From positions 372,001-436,000 of the forward strand of contig NZ_RJAD01000001.1 of assembly GCF_003999995.1 (NCBI RefSeq): 64,000 nucleotides of DNA. The letters are read 5' to 3'. The notes beneath the pieces are model-generated. The model saw nothing but the letters and a program-made list of their open reading frames with translations, was not told the origin of the DNA and searched no databases. Source of the DNA: Microbacterium sulfonylureivorans. GTDB taxonomy: Bacteria > Actinomycetota > Actinomycetes > Actinomycetales > Microbacteriaceae. Positions 1-8,055 of the stretch are shown here, piece by piece; within the stretch, counting starts at the first letter, position 1; each line of letters starts with the position of its first letter. Made by a program: the position numbers and the translations under genes.

Positions 1-540
1 AAGGACGATCGACGGCACCGACGACACGCCCACGGTCAGCAGCGCAGCGCCGGACTCCGCGGCCACCGAGGCGCCGACCGCAGCGAAGATGGGATACGGC
101 CCCGAGGTGATCACCACCGTGTCGGCACCGGATGGGAAGAGAGCTTTGGACGCGGCCACCGCGGCCGAGTACGCGTCGGAACCGGTCGAGATCCGACTGG
201 TGTTCGGAAGCGGAACCGTGGCCGCGGTGATGGACAGTCGCGGCGCGGCCGGTCCGTCGACGCGCTCCTGCGGGACGGGAACCGGCGCGGGCGCCGGAGT
301 GGGCTCGACTTCGAGCGAAGGGGAAGGCGAAGGCGCCGGCGTGGGCAGCGGAGAGGGACTCGCGGAACCGGTCGGCGTCACCGTCGGCGTGGGCTGCGGC
401 GAGGCAGCCGTGGACGTCGCCGGGCTCGGAGTCGGCACAGGTGTCGGGTCACCGGTCACGGCCGCAGCCGGCAGCGATCCGAGGACGAGCGCCAGCGGCA
501 CGAGGAGGGCCGCTGCCGTCACCGACAGCCTCTTCTTCAT
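1..540 (-). CDS. Secreted cell wall-binding repeat 2 family protein (N-terminal part, cut by window edge)
   Basis: Only the first 180 codons lie in the window; the frame is open to base 1. The start ATG is the complement of 538-540. Residues 1-27 form a signal peptide (MKKR, a hydrophobic run, then LPAAAVTG), so the protein is exported. Residues about 28-95 are a Pro/Thr/Ser linker rich in PTP and PSP steps. From about residue 115 the sequence enters a repeat beginning SRISTGSDAYSAAVAASK and continuing through VVITSGPYP to AALLTVG. This resembles the PF04122 cell-wall-binding repeat 2 pattern (Arg-x-x-Gly-x-x-Arg/Ala-Tyr, then a buried strand, then LLLT). The role is probably attachment to the envelope; any catalytic domain would lie outside the window. 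It is divergent from the carboxylase operon. The repeat family is fairly secure, the function is not. Confidence 0.7.
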   Translation of the reverse strand, partial: MKKRLSVTAAALLVPLALVLGSLPAAAVTGDPTPVPTPSPATSTAASPQPTPTVTPTGSASPSPLPTPAPSPSPSLEVEPTPAPAPVPVPQERVDGPAAPRLSITAATVPLPNTSRISTGSDAYSAAVAASKALFPSGADTVVITSGPYPIFAAVGASVAAESGAALLTVGVSSVPSIVL

Positions 541-636
541 GCGCAACCGACCAGACACCGTGAACCCGACCCTAGCGGCAGGCGCTCGCGGCGGGCATGA
601 GAACGACATGAGATTCCCCTTTTCCCGCACCGCGGC

Positions 637-676
637 CGCGGCATCCCGAACCGCCTTCCCGACAGCGGATGCCGCG
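637..676. repeat. GGATGCCGCG inverted repeat in a divergent promoter region
   Basis: CGCGGCATCC (637-646) and GGATGCCGCG (667-676) are exact inverted copies separated by 20 bp. They lie between the divergent starts at 540 and 733, so this copy is not at a gene end. The same motif recurs as hairpins elsewhere in the window. Confidence 0.7.
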
Positions 677-732
677 ACCCCTTGTGCAAACCCTCCAACG
701 TCTGCGGCGGGCCCGCAGATAAGGTGGAACGC

Positions 733-2322
733 GTGACCGATCAGCCCGACCTCTCCACGACCGCCGGAAAGATCGCCGACCTCCGCGCGCGCTACCAGGA
801 AGCCGTCCTCGATGCCGAGGCCGTCGCCCAGGAGAAGCAGCACGCGAAGGGCAAGGGCACCGCCCGCGAGCGCATCGACCTGCTCGTCGATCCCGGCAGC
901 TTCGTCGAACTCGACGAATACGTCCGCCATCGCACCACCGCCTTCGGCATGGACAAGTCGCGCCCCTACGGCGACTCGGTGGTCACCGGCGTCGGCACCA
1001 TCCACGGCCGTACCGTGGCGGTGTACGCACAGGACTTCTCGACCTTCGGCGGGTCGCTCGGCGAGGTCGCCGGCGAGAAGATCATCAAGGTGATGGAGCT
1101 CGCGCTGCGCAGCGGCATCCCGGTCGTCGGAATGCTGGACTCCGGCGGGGCCCGCATCCAGGAGGGCGTCGTCGCCCTCGGCAAGTACGGCGAGATCTTC
1201 CGGCTCAACACCCAGGCCTCGGGCGTCATCCCGCAGATCTCGATCATCATGGGACCGGCCGCCGGCGGCGCCGTGTACTCCCCCGCGCTCACGGACTTCG
1301 TCGTCATGGTCGACAAGACCAGCCAGATGTTCGTCACCGGCCCCGACGTGATCAAGACGGTCACCGGCGAGGACGTCGGCATGGAGGAGCTGGGCGGGGC
1401 GCACACGCACAACACGCGCTCCGGAGTCGCGCACTACCTCGCCGAGGACGAGGACGATGCGATCGACTACGTCCGCTCGATGCTGAGCTTCCTGCCCGAC
1501 AACAACATGGCCGAGCTTCCGGTCTACGAGACCGGGTTCGAGTTCGAGACGACCGACTCCGATCGCGCACTCAACACGATCATCCCCGACTCGCCCAACC
1601 AGCCGTACGACATCCACCAGGTGATCCGCGGGATCGTCGACGCCGAGGACTTCCTCGAGGTGCAGCCGCTGTTCGCGCCGAACATCGTGATCGGGTTCGG
1701 CCGCATCGAGGGCCGCTCAGTGGGCATCATCGCCAACCAGCCCTCGCAGATGGCCGGCACGCTCAACATCGAGGCCGGCGAGAAGGCCAGCCGGTTCGTC
1801 AGGTTCTGCGACGCCTTCTCCATCCCGATCGTCACCCTGGTGGACGTGCCCGGCTACCTTCCCGGCACCGACCAGGAGTGGACGGGCGTCATCCGCCGGG
1901 GCGCGAAGCTCCTCTACGCCTACGCCGAGGCGACGGTGCCGCTGGTCACCGTCATCCTCCGCAAGGCCTACGGCGGCGCGTACATCGTGATGGGCTCCAA
2001 GCAGCTCGGCGCCGACGTCAACCTCGCCTGGCCGACGGCCGAGATCGCGGTGATGGGCGGCCAGGGCGCCGTCAACATCCTGTACCGCGGCGAGATCAAG
2101 CGGGCCGAAGCGGCGGGCGAGGATGTCGCTGCCGTCCGCACCCGGCTCGCGAACGAATACACGTACAACGTCGCCTCGCCGTTCCTGGCCGCGGAGCGCG
2201 GCGAGCTCGACGGGATCATCGAGCCGGCGCAGACCCGCGTCTCGATCGCCAAGGCGCTGCGGGCGCTGCGGGGCAAGCGCGCGAGCCTCCCGCCCAAGAA
2301 GCACGGGAACATCCCGCTGTGA
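733..2322 (+). CDS. accD: Acyl-CoA carboxylase beta subunit (carboxyltransferase)
   Basis: 529-residue biotin-dependent carboxyltransferase of the PccB/AccD5 type. It moves the carboxyl group from carboxybiotin to acetyl- or propionyl-CoA in the cytoplasm, supplying malonyl- or methylmalonyl-CoA for lipid synthesis. The N half carries [19 protein letters not shown] and the oxyanion-hole stretch [10 protein letters not shown]; the C half carries the second crotonase-like domain with [20 protein letters not shown] and the [11 protein letters not shown] motif. The length is normal. The GTG start at 733 was chosen because it is preceded by AAGGTGG and matches the usual N-terminus; an upstream in-frame ATG at 682 has no support. 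The epsilon gene overlaps its stop codon. The biotin carboxylase chain lies at 8056. Acetyl- versus propionyl-CoA preference cannot be read from sequence alone. Confidence 0.93.
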   Translation: MTDQPDLSTTAGKIADLRARYQEAVLDAEAVAQEKQHAKGKGTARERIDLLVDPGSFVELDEYVRHRTTAFGMDKSRPYGDSVVTGVGTIHGRTVAVYAQDFSTFGGSLGEVAGEKIIKVMELALRSGIPVVGMLDSGGARIQEGVVALGKYGEIFRLNTQASGVIPQISIIMGPAAGGAVYSPALTDFVVMVDKTSQMFVTGPDVIKTVTGEDVGMEELGGAHTHNTRSGVAHYLAEDEDDAIDYVRSMLSFLPDNNMAELPVYETGFEFETTDSDRALNTIIPDSPNQPYDIHQVIRGIVDAEDFLEVQPLFAPNIVIGFGRIEGRSVGIIANQPSQMAGTLNIEAGEKASRFVRFCDAFSIPIVTLVDVPGYLPGTDQEWTGVIRRGAKLLYAYAEATVPLVTVILRKAYGGAYIVMGSKQLGADVNLAWPTAEIAVMGGQGAVNILYRGEIKRAEAAGEDVAAVRTRLANEYTYNVASPFLAAERGELDGIIEPAQTRVSIAKALRALRGKRASLPPKKHGNIPL

Positions 2323-2549
2323 GCCCGGGCGACGACACCGGCGAGGGCGTCACGATCGACGTCCTGCGCGGCACGCCCACCGAGGACGAGCTCGCGGCGC
2401 TGATCGCGGTCGTCAGCGAGGCGTACGTCGGCGAGGCCGCGGAGGCCGTCGCAGACGACGAGACCGCGCGCACGGCGTGGTCGATCACGCAGCGGAGTCT
2501 GCGCACGCCCCTGCGTCGCGAGCTCGGCTGGGGTCGCTTCTCGGGCTGA
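2319..2549 (+). CDS. accE: Acyl-CoA carboxylase epsilon subunit
   Basis: Small protein of 76 residues starting with GTG inside the accD stop (GTGA overlap, 4 bp), so it is translationally coupled. The diagnostic stretch is [20 protein letters not shown], which fits the actinobacterial AccE epsilon family that stabilises the AccA3-AccD5 type holoenzyme. The C-terminus ends [14 protein letters not shown], rich in basic and aromatic residues as in relatives. It has no catalytic motif; its job is assembly of the alpha and beta chains. Location directly after accD is the strongest support. Confidence 0.88.
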   Translation: MSPGDDTGEGVTIDVLRGTPTEDELAALIAVVSEAYVGEAAEAVADDETARTAWSITQRSLRTPLRRELGWGRFSG

Positions 2550-2736
2550 TCCCGAGGCGCCGCGACGACCCGTCGGGACGCCGCACAGATGTCCCCCGAA
2601 ATACCTACAGACGAGGGCGTTGCGGCCCGGAGATACTTGTATCGCTGGAACGCTTCTGCGTTCGGCTGACTCGCTCTCCGCTCTGCGGCAGATCCGAGTT
2701 CGGCCACGCGGACTGTTTTCGGGTAACAGTCCGCCA

Positions 2737-2769
2737 GGCGAGGGGCGGGCGGCTTCGCCGCCCCTCGCC
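2737..2769. terminator. GC-rich hairpin terminator between convergent operons
   Basis: GGCGAGGGGCGG (2737-2748) pairs perfectly with CCGCCCCTCGCC (2758-2769) around a 9-nt loop, followed by a pyrimidine-rich TTCTTCTCTCTTCC run. It lies in the 375-bp gap 2550-2924 between accE (plus) and the minus-strand operon ending at 2925, so it can serve both. Apart from this hairpin I see no gene in the gap; the local base composition is less biased and slightly AT-richer around 2600-2720. Confidence 0.75.
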
Positions 2770-2924
2770 TTCTTCTCTCTTCCGCTCCCCGCCTCGATTC
2801 CCCTCCCCCACCGAGACGGGGAGCGAGTGATTTCGGGCGCCTCGCTCGAGGGCGGCGAGAGCGTACCCGTGCGGCGCGGCTCAACGCTCCGGCTCCCGCG
2901 CGTGCGAGCCCTCCCGCGATGCGG

Positions 2925-3983
2925 TCAGGCGACGCCCGGGTGCGGGATCTCGCGCCAGAGGTCGACGCCGTCCTCATCGGACGGACCGCCGACGGAGGGC
3001 GACCTGCCCACCACGGTCACGGCGACGCGCGCATCCGGCGAGGTGCGGATGTACAGGCGATCCGAGCTGGCCGACCGCAGCGCCTCGGCGAGCTGAGCGC
3101 GGATGATCGACAGCGATCCTTCGTCCAGCCCCTCGAGTCCGCCCTCGTCGAGCACCGTCACGTTCGCCCCGCGGCGGCGCGCACGCTCGAGCTCTGCCCG
3201 CACCTCGTCGTCGAGCAGACGGGGTCCCCGCATCTCATCACGGAGTCGCCCTTCGGCGAGCCGCGCTTCGAGGCGATCGTCGTCGGTCAGCCGTCCGCCG
3301 GTCGCCACCGTGCGTGTGAGCACCGGTCCCGCCACGGCGAGGGCGTGCTGCACCTGCACGCGGCGCTCGCGCTGGCGCCCGGACTGAGACGCCTGCCAGG
3401 CGGATGCCGCGCGCTGGAGCTGCGCGAGGCGTGCCGTGTCTCGTGCCGCCCGATCCAGCGAGCCGACCAGCAGCTGCGCGCACGTCACCCACACGATCGA
3501 GCCGACCAGGCCCAGGGCGAGAGCAGCCGGGACGCCCATCCAGAGCATCGAGCCGACTGTGAGGATCGCCACACCCGCCCATGCGGTCCACGGCCGGCGC
3601 CGCACCATCACGATGGTCATCAGCGCGCCGATGCCGCCGAGGTACCAGGTGGCGAATCCCGCCGTGACCGAAGCCGGACCCACGCCGAACGAGATCGCGC
3701 TGGGCACGATGACGGCGGCCGCGAGCGCCAGGATCTGCGCGGGCACCGGCAGCCGCCCCCGCGTGCGGTTCGGGTCGCCGATGTGCGGTTCGTCCTCCCC
3801 CTCGACCTCCGGCCGGGCCGGCTCCCAGAAGATGCACAGCCACGTCGTCGCCAGGTACAGACCGAGGGTCGCCACGACGACGAGCGGGTAGGCCACCGGC
3901 GCGGTCCACCACAGTCCTCGCGCAGCGAGGTAGGCGGTGAAGGCGACGGCCAGGGCGACCAGGACGTTCTTGACGCTGATCAT
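2925..3983 (-). CDS. Membrane protein of unknown function in a two-component operon
   Basis: 352 residues. The ATG at 3983 overlaps the histidine kinase stop (ATGA), which decides the start over an in-frame codon 18 bp upstream. The N-terminal half has about six hydrophobic segments (roughly residues 5-22, 28-50, 78-98, 103-123, 128-145, 148-170), including an acidic cytoplasmic loop EPARPEVEGEDEPHIGD. The C-terminal half (about 175-352) is charged and Arg-rich, predicted cytoplasmic, with helical segments. I recognise no catalytic motif. Tight coupling to the kinase suggests it is an accessory sensor or the output of that system, but this is inference. The gene is last in the operon and faces the terminator at 2737-2769. 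Confidence 0.8.
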   Translation of the reverse strand: MISVKNVLVALAVAFTAYLAARGLWWTAPVAYPLVVVATLGLYLATTWLCIFWEPARPEVEGEDEPHIGDPNRTRGRLPVPAQILALAAAVIVPSAISFGVGPASVTAGFATWYLGGIGALMTIVMVRRRPWTAWAGVAILTVGSMLWMGVPAALALGLVGSIVWVTCAQLLVGSLDRAARDTARLAQLQRAASAWQASQSGRQRERRVQVQHALAVAGPVLTRTVATGGRLTDDDRLEARLAEGRLRDEMRGPRLLDDEVRAELERARRRGANVTVLDEGGLEGLDEGSLSIIRAQLAEALRSASSDRLYIRTSPDARVAVTVVGRSPSVGGPSDEDGVDLWREIPHPGVA

Positions 3984-5224
3984 GCGAGGGACCCCCGCCA
4001 CTCGAGGCGGACGACGGTGCCGCCGTGCCCGGTGTCGATGTCGGCTGAGCCGCCGACCGCCGCGACCCGCGCGAAGATCGACGCGCGGATGCCGAGCCTG
4101 TCGTCGGGGACCTGTTCGAGGTCGAAGCCCTCGCCCCTGTCACGCACCTCGATGTGCACCTGATCGCCCGACGCGTCGATCGACACCGTCAGGCCCGCGC
4201 CGCCGGCGTGCTGGAGTGCATTCGCGATGGCCTGCGTCGCGGCGAGCACGAGCGCCCGCGCCACGCGGCCGGGCACCTGCGGCCCGTCGGCGGCGACCAC
4301 GCGGTCGACGAGCACGTCGGCGCCCAGCTCATGCGAGGCCGCGTCGATGTCGTCGGCGATCGAATGTGCGTCGCGGGGTTCGTCGGGGCCCTCGTGGGAA
4401 TCCTGCTCGGTGTTGGCGAGTCGCGTGAGAGCCTCGCGCGCCATCGCGACCGCGAGCGTCTGCGCGCGGGGCGTGTCGGCCCGCTCCGCCGCGATGAGCG
4501 CCGCCAGCACGCTGTCGTGCATGAGCGCCGCGACGGCGATGCGCTCCTGCTCCGCGGCATCCGCGGCGGCCGCCTGCGCGTAGGAGGAGACAGCCCGTGC
4601 ACGGGTCTCGTCCACGTTCGCGGCGACCGAGCGGAACACCCAGCCCAGCGTGAGTATCACGCCGCCCAGGATGAGGGCGAACGACACGTCGAGACCGTTG
4701 GCGAACCAGAACTCCGTCGCGAAGTCGCCCTGGATCAACCGGACCAGGCCGAAGAGCAGCGGCGCGAGGATCGTCCAGACGATCTGCAGCGGGAAGGGGA
4801 AGGCGAGCACGGCGGCGAGCGTCGCGATGTTGACCAGGTACCAGATCCACGGCTGCGACGTCGCGGACGGGTCGGTGTCGGCCGTCGCCAGCGGCCAGGC
4901 GACGAGGGCGAGGATGTACGCGAAGGCGAAGACCCCGGCGGCGATCCGCACGCCGCGGCCGATGAAGCACGCCAGGATCATGACCGCGAGCGGCACGAAG
5001 ACCGCGAGCACGAGTGGTTCGTGCCAGCCGGGGCGCTCTTCGGCCGGCCCGAGCGCGGTCAGGAACGCCTGCAGACCGAGGACCAGCGAGCCGAAGCCCG
5101 CGACGATGGTGATGATGCGCTCGACACGGGTCCTGGTGAAGGACCCGATGCCCGCGGTCGCCTCCCGCGAGTGCGGGATGTGGCCCCAGGCGCTGTCGAG
5201 GATCGCCGGTGCGTCAGCCGCCAC
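3980..5224 (-). CDS. Sensor histidine kinase (NarL/DesK-like)
   Basis: 414 residues with a GTG start overlapping the regulator gene by 11 bp. About six transmembrane helices occupy residues 35-205 with no large extracellular domain, so the signal is probably membrane-borne. A HisKA_3-like dimerisation segment follows, with phosphoacceptor His236 in the motif ERIAVAALMHDSVLAAL. The C-terminal HATPase domain has the N box (QAIANALQHAGG), the G1 box DRGEGFD, and GIRASIFARVAAVGG. It should autophosphorylate and pass phosphate to the response regulator encoded just upstream. The trio regulator-kinase-membrane protein forms one operon. Signal and regulon are unknown. Confidence 0.87.
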   Translation of the reverse strand: MAADAPAILDSAWGHIPHSREATAGIGSFTRTRVERIITIVAGFGSLVLGLQAFLTALGPAEERPGWHEPLVLAVFVPLAVMILACFIGRGVRIAAGVFAFAYILALVAWPLATADTDPSATSQPWIWYLVNIATLAAVLAFPFPLQIVWTILAPLLFGLVRLIQGDFATEFWFANGLDVSFALILGGVILTLGWVFRSVAANVDETRARAVSSYAQAAAADAAEQERIAVAALMHDSVLAALIAAERADTPRAQTLAVAMAREALTRLANTEQDSHEGPDEPRDAHSIADDIDAASHELGADVLVDRVVAADGPQVPGRVARALVLAATQAIANALQHAGGAGLTVSIDASGDQVHIEVRDRGEGFDLEQVPDDRLGIRASIFARVAAVGGSADIDTGHGGTVVRLEWRGSLA

Positions 5225-5891
5225 GCGTGATGTTCTCCGGATCGGCGGCCGACTCGGCGAGGATGCCGTCCTCCATCGCCCGACGGAGCAGGTCGACCTT
5301 CGTCGGCGCAGGGCGGCCGACCTCGACGTACTTGACGCGAACTCGCGTGATGTTCTCCTTCGCGGTGGAATAGGCGACGCCGAGTCGATCGGCGACGACC
5401 TTGAGCGGAAGTCCGGCGGCGTACAGGCGGAGCACTTCGCGCTCCCGCGCCGACAGCTGCGCGTCGGCGAACTCGCGGTCGCCTTCGACGGCGCTCGCCC
5501 ACTCGACGTTGTTGAGGGGTTCGCCGCGGGCGACGGTGCGGACGGCCGCGATGACGTCGTCGATGCGCGACGACTTGCTCACGACCCCCGCGGCCCCTGC
5601 GGCGAGGGCCTCGCGCACGGCGGCCGGGCGGTCGGCGACGCTGTGGATGATGACGCTCGAGCCGTCCACCACGAGCCTGCGGACGTTCTCGGTCACCGTC
5701 GTGCCGTCGCCGAGGGTCAGGTCGAGGACGACGACATCGGCGGGCGGCGACGCCGAGGAGGCCCGCCACTTGAGGTAGTCCGTCACGCTGCTGCCCGAGA
5801 ACACGACGTCCTTCGTGCCGACGCGCGCGCACGCCGCTTCGAGTCCGAGCCTGACGGACTCGTGATCGTCGATGAGCGCAACTCGGGTCAT
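5214..5891 (-). CDS. LuxR-family response regulator
   Basis: 225 residues. The receiver domain (about 1-125) has the acidic pocket in VALIDDHESVRLG, phosphoacceptor Asp57 in VVLDLTLGDG, the switch Ser in IIHSVADRP and the conserved Lys in VVSKSSR. The C-terminal HTH (about 145-205) reads LSAREREVLRLYAAGLPLK, then VADRLGVAYSTAKENITRVR, a NarL/LuxR fold. It is the first gene of the operon and is predicted to be leaderless: TAGGCT lies 6 nt before its ATG and overlaps the stop codon of the methyltransferase gene. The cognate kinase is the next gene. Targets cannot be read from this window. Confidence 0.9.
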   Translation of the reverse strand: MTRVALIDDHESVRLGLEAACARVGTKDVVFSGSSVTDYLKWRASSASPPADVVVLDLTLGDGTTVTENVRRLVVDGSSVIIHSVADRPAAVREALAAGAAGVVSKSSRIDDVIAAVRTVARGEPLNNVEWASAVEGDREFADAQLSAREREVLRLYAAGLPLKVVADRLGVAYSTAKENITRVRVKYVEVGRPAPTKVDLLRRAMEDGILAESAADPENITRGG

Positions 5892-5897
5892 GTCGCC

Positions 5898-5903
5898 AGC
5901 CTA
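5898..5903 (-). promoter_or_regulatory. Predicted -10 element (TAGGCT) of the response-regulator operon
   Basis: On the minus strand TAGGCT occupies 5903-5898, six bases before the ATG at 5891, the geometry of a leaderless transcript. The first three bases are also the TAG stop of the upstream methyltransferase gene. Confidence 0.55.
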
Positions 5904-7235
5904 ACGCCGTCGGCCGACCGGGGTGAGGGTGGCGACCGCCTCGATGTGATGGGAGTTCGGGAACAGGTCGAGCGCCTGCACGCCTGTCGTCTCGTATCCG
6001 GCGGTGCGGAAGGTCGCGAGGTCGCGGGCGAGCGCGACGGGGTCGCACGCGACGTACACGACCGCGGCGGGCGCGAGCGAGGCGACGGTCTCGACGACCT
6101 CGCGTCCGGCGCCGGCGCGCGGCGGGTCGAGCAGCACCACGCCACGCGTCAGCCGGTCGCGGTCGGCGGCGGATGCCTCGGCGGCGACTCGTGCGAGCCA
6201 CCGGTCGACCCGCCCGGTCTCGGCCCGGGCGCCGACCCATTCGGCGAGGTTCTCGCCCGCGTGCTCGGTCGCACGCGCGTCGGACTCCACCGTGGTGACG
6301 CGGGTGGCGGCACCGCCGACGCCGGCGATCGTGGCGGCGAAGAGCCCGACGCCGCCGTACAGGTCGAGGTGCCAGGCATCGGCATCCCACTCCACGTCGG
6401 AGCCGAGACCACGCAGCGCGGCATCGACCGTCGAGGTGAGGGTCGCCGCGGCGAGGCGGTGCACCTGCCAGAATCCTCCGGCGTCGACGCGGAACCCGCG
6501 CGCCCCGACGCGCTCGACGACGACCTCCGGGGCGGGTCCGGGACGGTCGGGGCTCCGGCGACCCCTGGTCCGGGCTCGGCCGCGGCCGCTGTCGGGCTTG
6601 GGCAGCACCCGCACGCGGCCGTCGGCGGGCTGGACGAGGTCGATCCGACCGGGCTCGCCGATGCGCAGCGCGAGCGCCGCGCTCTCGACGGCCGGCGTCG
6701 CGAGCGGAAGGTCGTCGACCGGGATCACCCGGTGGCTTCGCGCCGCGTAGGGACCCACCCGCCCATCGGAGTCGACGTGCAGGCTCACCCGCGTGCGCCA
6801 GCCGGCGCCGTCGTCGCTCTCGGCCTCCGACCCCGCCCCGCCGGCCGGCGCGATCGCCGCCGCGGGGTCGGCGAAGCCGCCGAATCGCCGAAGCGCGTCG
6901 AGGAGCACGCGCTGCTTCAGCTCGCGCTGGTGGCCGAGCTCGATGTGCCCGAAGTCGGCGCCGCCGGGGCGCAGCTCGGGAGCGACCGAGATGTCGGCCT
7001 GACGCCAGATGTGCGGCCTGCGGTGGGGGGAGGCATCCAGGACCTCGACCGCCTCGCCGCGCCAGAAGGAGTTCTTGCCGGTGTCGGTGATCCGCACACG
7101 CACCCGCTCGCCGGGGATCGCGTCGGGCACGAACACCACGCGCCCCTGATGCCGGGCGACGAAGACGCCGCCGTGGGCGACGTCCCCGATCTCCAGATCG
7201 ATCGTCCGCCCCGCGTCGCCTGTCGAATCCGTCAC
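5901..7235 (-). CDS. TRAM-domain class I SAM-dependent RNA methyltransferase (TrmA/RumA family)
   Basis: 444 residues. The N-terminal TRAM domain (about 12-68: [20 protein letters not shown] through [17 protein letters not shown]) binds RNA. The C-terminal Rossmann domain has [18 protein letters not shown] for SAM binding, [14 protein letters not shown], and the nucleophile Cys in [14 protein letters not shown], all typical of uracil-5 methyltransferases acting on rRNA or tRNA. The four Cys of the RumA iron-sulfur cluster are absent (the equivalent stretch reads [15 protein letters not shown]), so this is a cluster-free member. Arg/Gly-rich insert near residue 220. The start is GTG at 7235, 7 nt downstream of TAGGCT on this strand. 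Substrate base and position are not deducible. Confidence 0.88.
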   Translation of the reverse strand: MTDSTGDAGRTIDLEIGDVAHGGVFVARHQGRVVFVPDAIPGERVRVRITDTGKNSFWRGEAVEVLDASPHRRPHIWRQADISVAPELRPGGADFGHIELGHQRELKQRVLLDALRRFGGFADPAAAIAPAGGAGSEAESDDGAGWRTRVSLHVDSDGRVGPYAARSHRVIPVDDLPLATPAVESAALALRIGEPGRIDLVQPADGRVRVLPKPDSGRGRARTRGRRSPDRPGPAPEVVVERVGARGFRVDAGGFWQVHRLAAATLTSTVDAALRGLGSDVEWDADAWHLDLYGGVGLFAATIAGVGGAATRVTTVESDARATEHAGENLAEWVGARAETGRVDRWLARVAAEASAADRDRLTRGVVLLDPPRAGAGREVVETVASLAPAAVVYVACDPVALARDLATFRTAGYETTGVQALDLFPNSHHIEAVATLTPVGRRR

Positions 7236-7242
7236 GAGGGAG

Positions 7243-7252
7243 AGCCTACGGT
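7243..7252. promoter_or_regulatory. Overlapping divergent -10 elements for the methyltransferase and maf genes
   Basis: The minus strand reads TAGGCT at 7248-7243, 7 nt before the GTG at 7235. The plus strand reads TACGGT at 7247-7252, 6 nt before the maf ATG at 7259. The two hexamers share two base pairs and the start codons are only 23 bp apart, so both transcripts would be leaderless and the two promoters could not be occupied at once. Confidence 0.5.
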
Positions 7253-7258
7253 GGACGC

Positions 7259-7948
7259 ATGCGCGTGTGCCTCGCCTCGACCTCGCCCGCCCGGCTGATG
7301 CTTCTCCAGCAGTTCGGGATCCGGCCGCTCACCGTGGCCCCGGACGTCGACGAGGAGTCGGTGGTCGCAGCGGTCGAGGCATCCGAGGGGCGCACCCTCG
7401 CACCCGACGAGCATGTTCTCCTGCTCGCCCGCCGCAAGGCGGCCGACGTCGCCGCGCGGCTGGCCGACGACATCCCGGGCTTCGACGGCATCGTGATCGG
7501 CGGCGACTCGATGTTCGAGATCGGCGGCGACGTGCTCGGCAAGCCCCACACGCCCGAGAACGCCATCGCCCGCTGGCATGCGTTGCGCGGACGCACCGGC
7601 GTGCTCCACTCCGGGCATGCGGTTATCCGGCTCGAGCCGGGCGCCGCGGCGCAGGAGGTCCACGCGGTCGCCGAGGCATCCGTCACCTTCGCCGGCGACG
7701 TGACGGATGCCGAGATCGAGGCGTACGTCGACTCGGGCGAACCGCTGCACGTCGCCGGCGCCTTCACGGTCGACAGCCTGGGCGGGGCCTTCATCACCCG
7801 CGTCGAGGGGGATCCGTCGACGGTGGTCGGGATGTCGGTGTCGACCCTGCGGGCGCTCGTGCGCGAGCTGGGCGTCGAGTGGACGGCGCTCTGGCACACG
7901 GCAGACCCGTCGCTCGAGCGGACGGATGTCGGAGACGCCAGGTCGTAG
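7259..7948 (+). CDS. maf: Maf family nucleoside triphosphate pyrophosphatase
   Basis: 229 residues. It begins [20 protein letters not shown], the Maf signature (S-x-S-P-x-R-x-x-L-L), and continues with [20 protein letters not shown], the acidic catalytic loop, and the K/Q region with HTPENAI. Maf proteins hydrolyse non-canonical or modified nucleoside triphosphates to monophosphates and are linked to cell-division control. The length is slightly above the usual 190-210. It sits between accE and the carboxylase alpha chain as in mycobacteria. Start chosen at the ATG 6 nt after a TACGGT hexamer; no Shine-Dalgarno sequence is visible. Confidence 0.92.
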   Translation: MRVCLASTSPARLMLLQQFGIRPLTVAPDVDEESVVAAVEASEGRTLAPDEHVLLLARRKAADVAARLADDIPGFDGIVIGGDSMFEIGGDVLGKPHTPENAIARWHALRGRTGVLHSGHAVIRLEPGAAAQEVHAVAEASVTFAGDVTDAEIEAYVDSGEPLHVAGAFTVDSLGGAFITRVEGDPSTVVGMSVSTLRALVRELGVEWTALWHTADPSLERTDVGDARS

Positions 7949-7973
7949 CCCTCCCGGGCCACCGTTCGTCGTT

Positions 7974-7989
7974 GTGGGAGGAATCCCAC
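7974..7989 (+). repeat. Short inverted repeat upstream of the carboxylase alpha gene
   Basis: GTGGGA (7974-7979) and TCCCAC (7984-7989) flank GGAA. It lies 26 bp after the maf stop and about 54 bp before the predicted -10 at 8043. It may be a weak maf terminator or an operator; the sequence does not decide which. Confidence 0.4.
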
Positions 7990-8042
7990 GTTTCGGGCCG
8001 CTTCTTGTACGAACCAGTCAAAACCACGGCCTTGCCCGTCGG

Positions 8043-8048
8043 TAGGCT
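8043..8048 (+). promoter_or_regulatory. Predicted -10 element (TAGGCT) for the carboxylase alpha gene
   Basis: TAGGCT ends 7 nt before the ATG at 8056, consistent with a leaderless mRNA starting at the A of ATG. No convincing -35 box is seen. Confidence 0.55.
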
Positions 8049-8055
8049 GGCATCC

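Noticed and set aside
2550..2924. A short gene in the gap after accE
   Set aside because: Frames crossing it have no family resemblance and run through the strong terminator hairpin.
4650..7298. An 882-codon open frame on the plus strand across the kinase, regulator and methyltransferase genes
   Set aside because: It is a third-position GC artefact antisense to three well-supported genes; its translation is Arg/Gly/Asp-rich low complexity with no domain.
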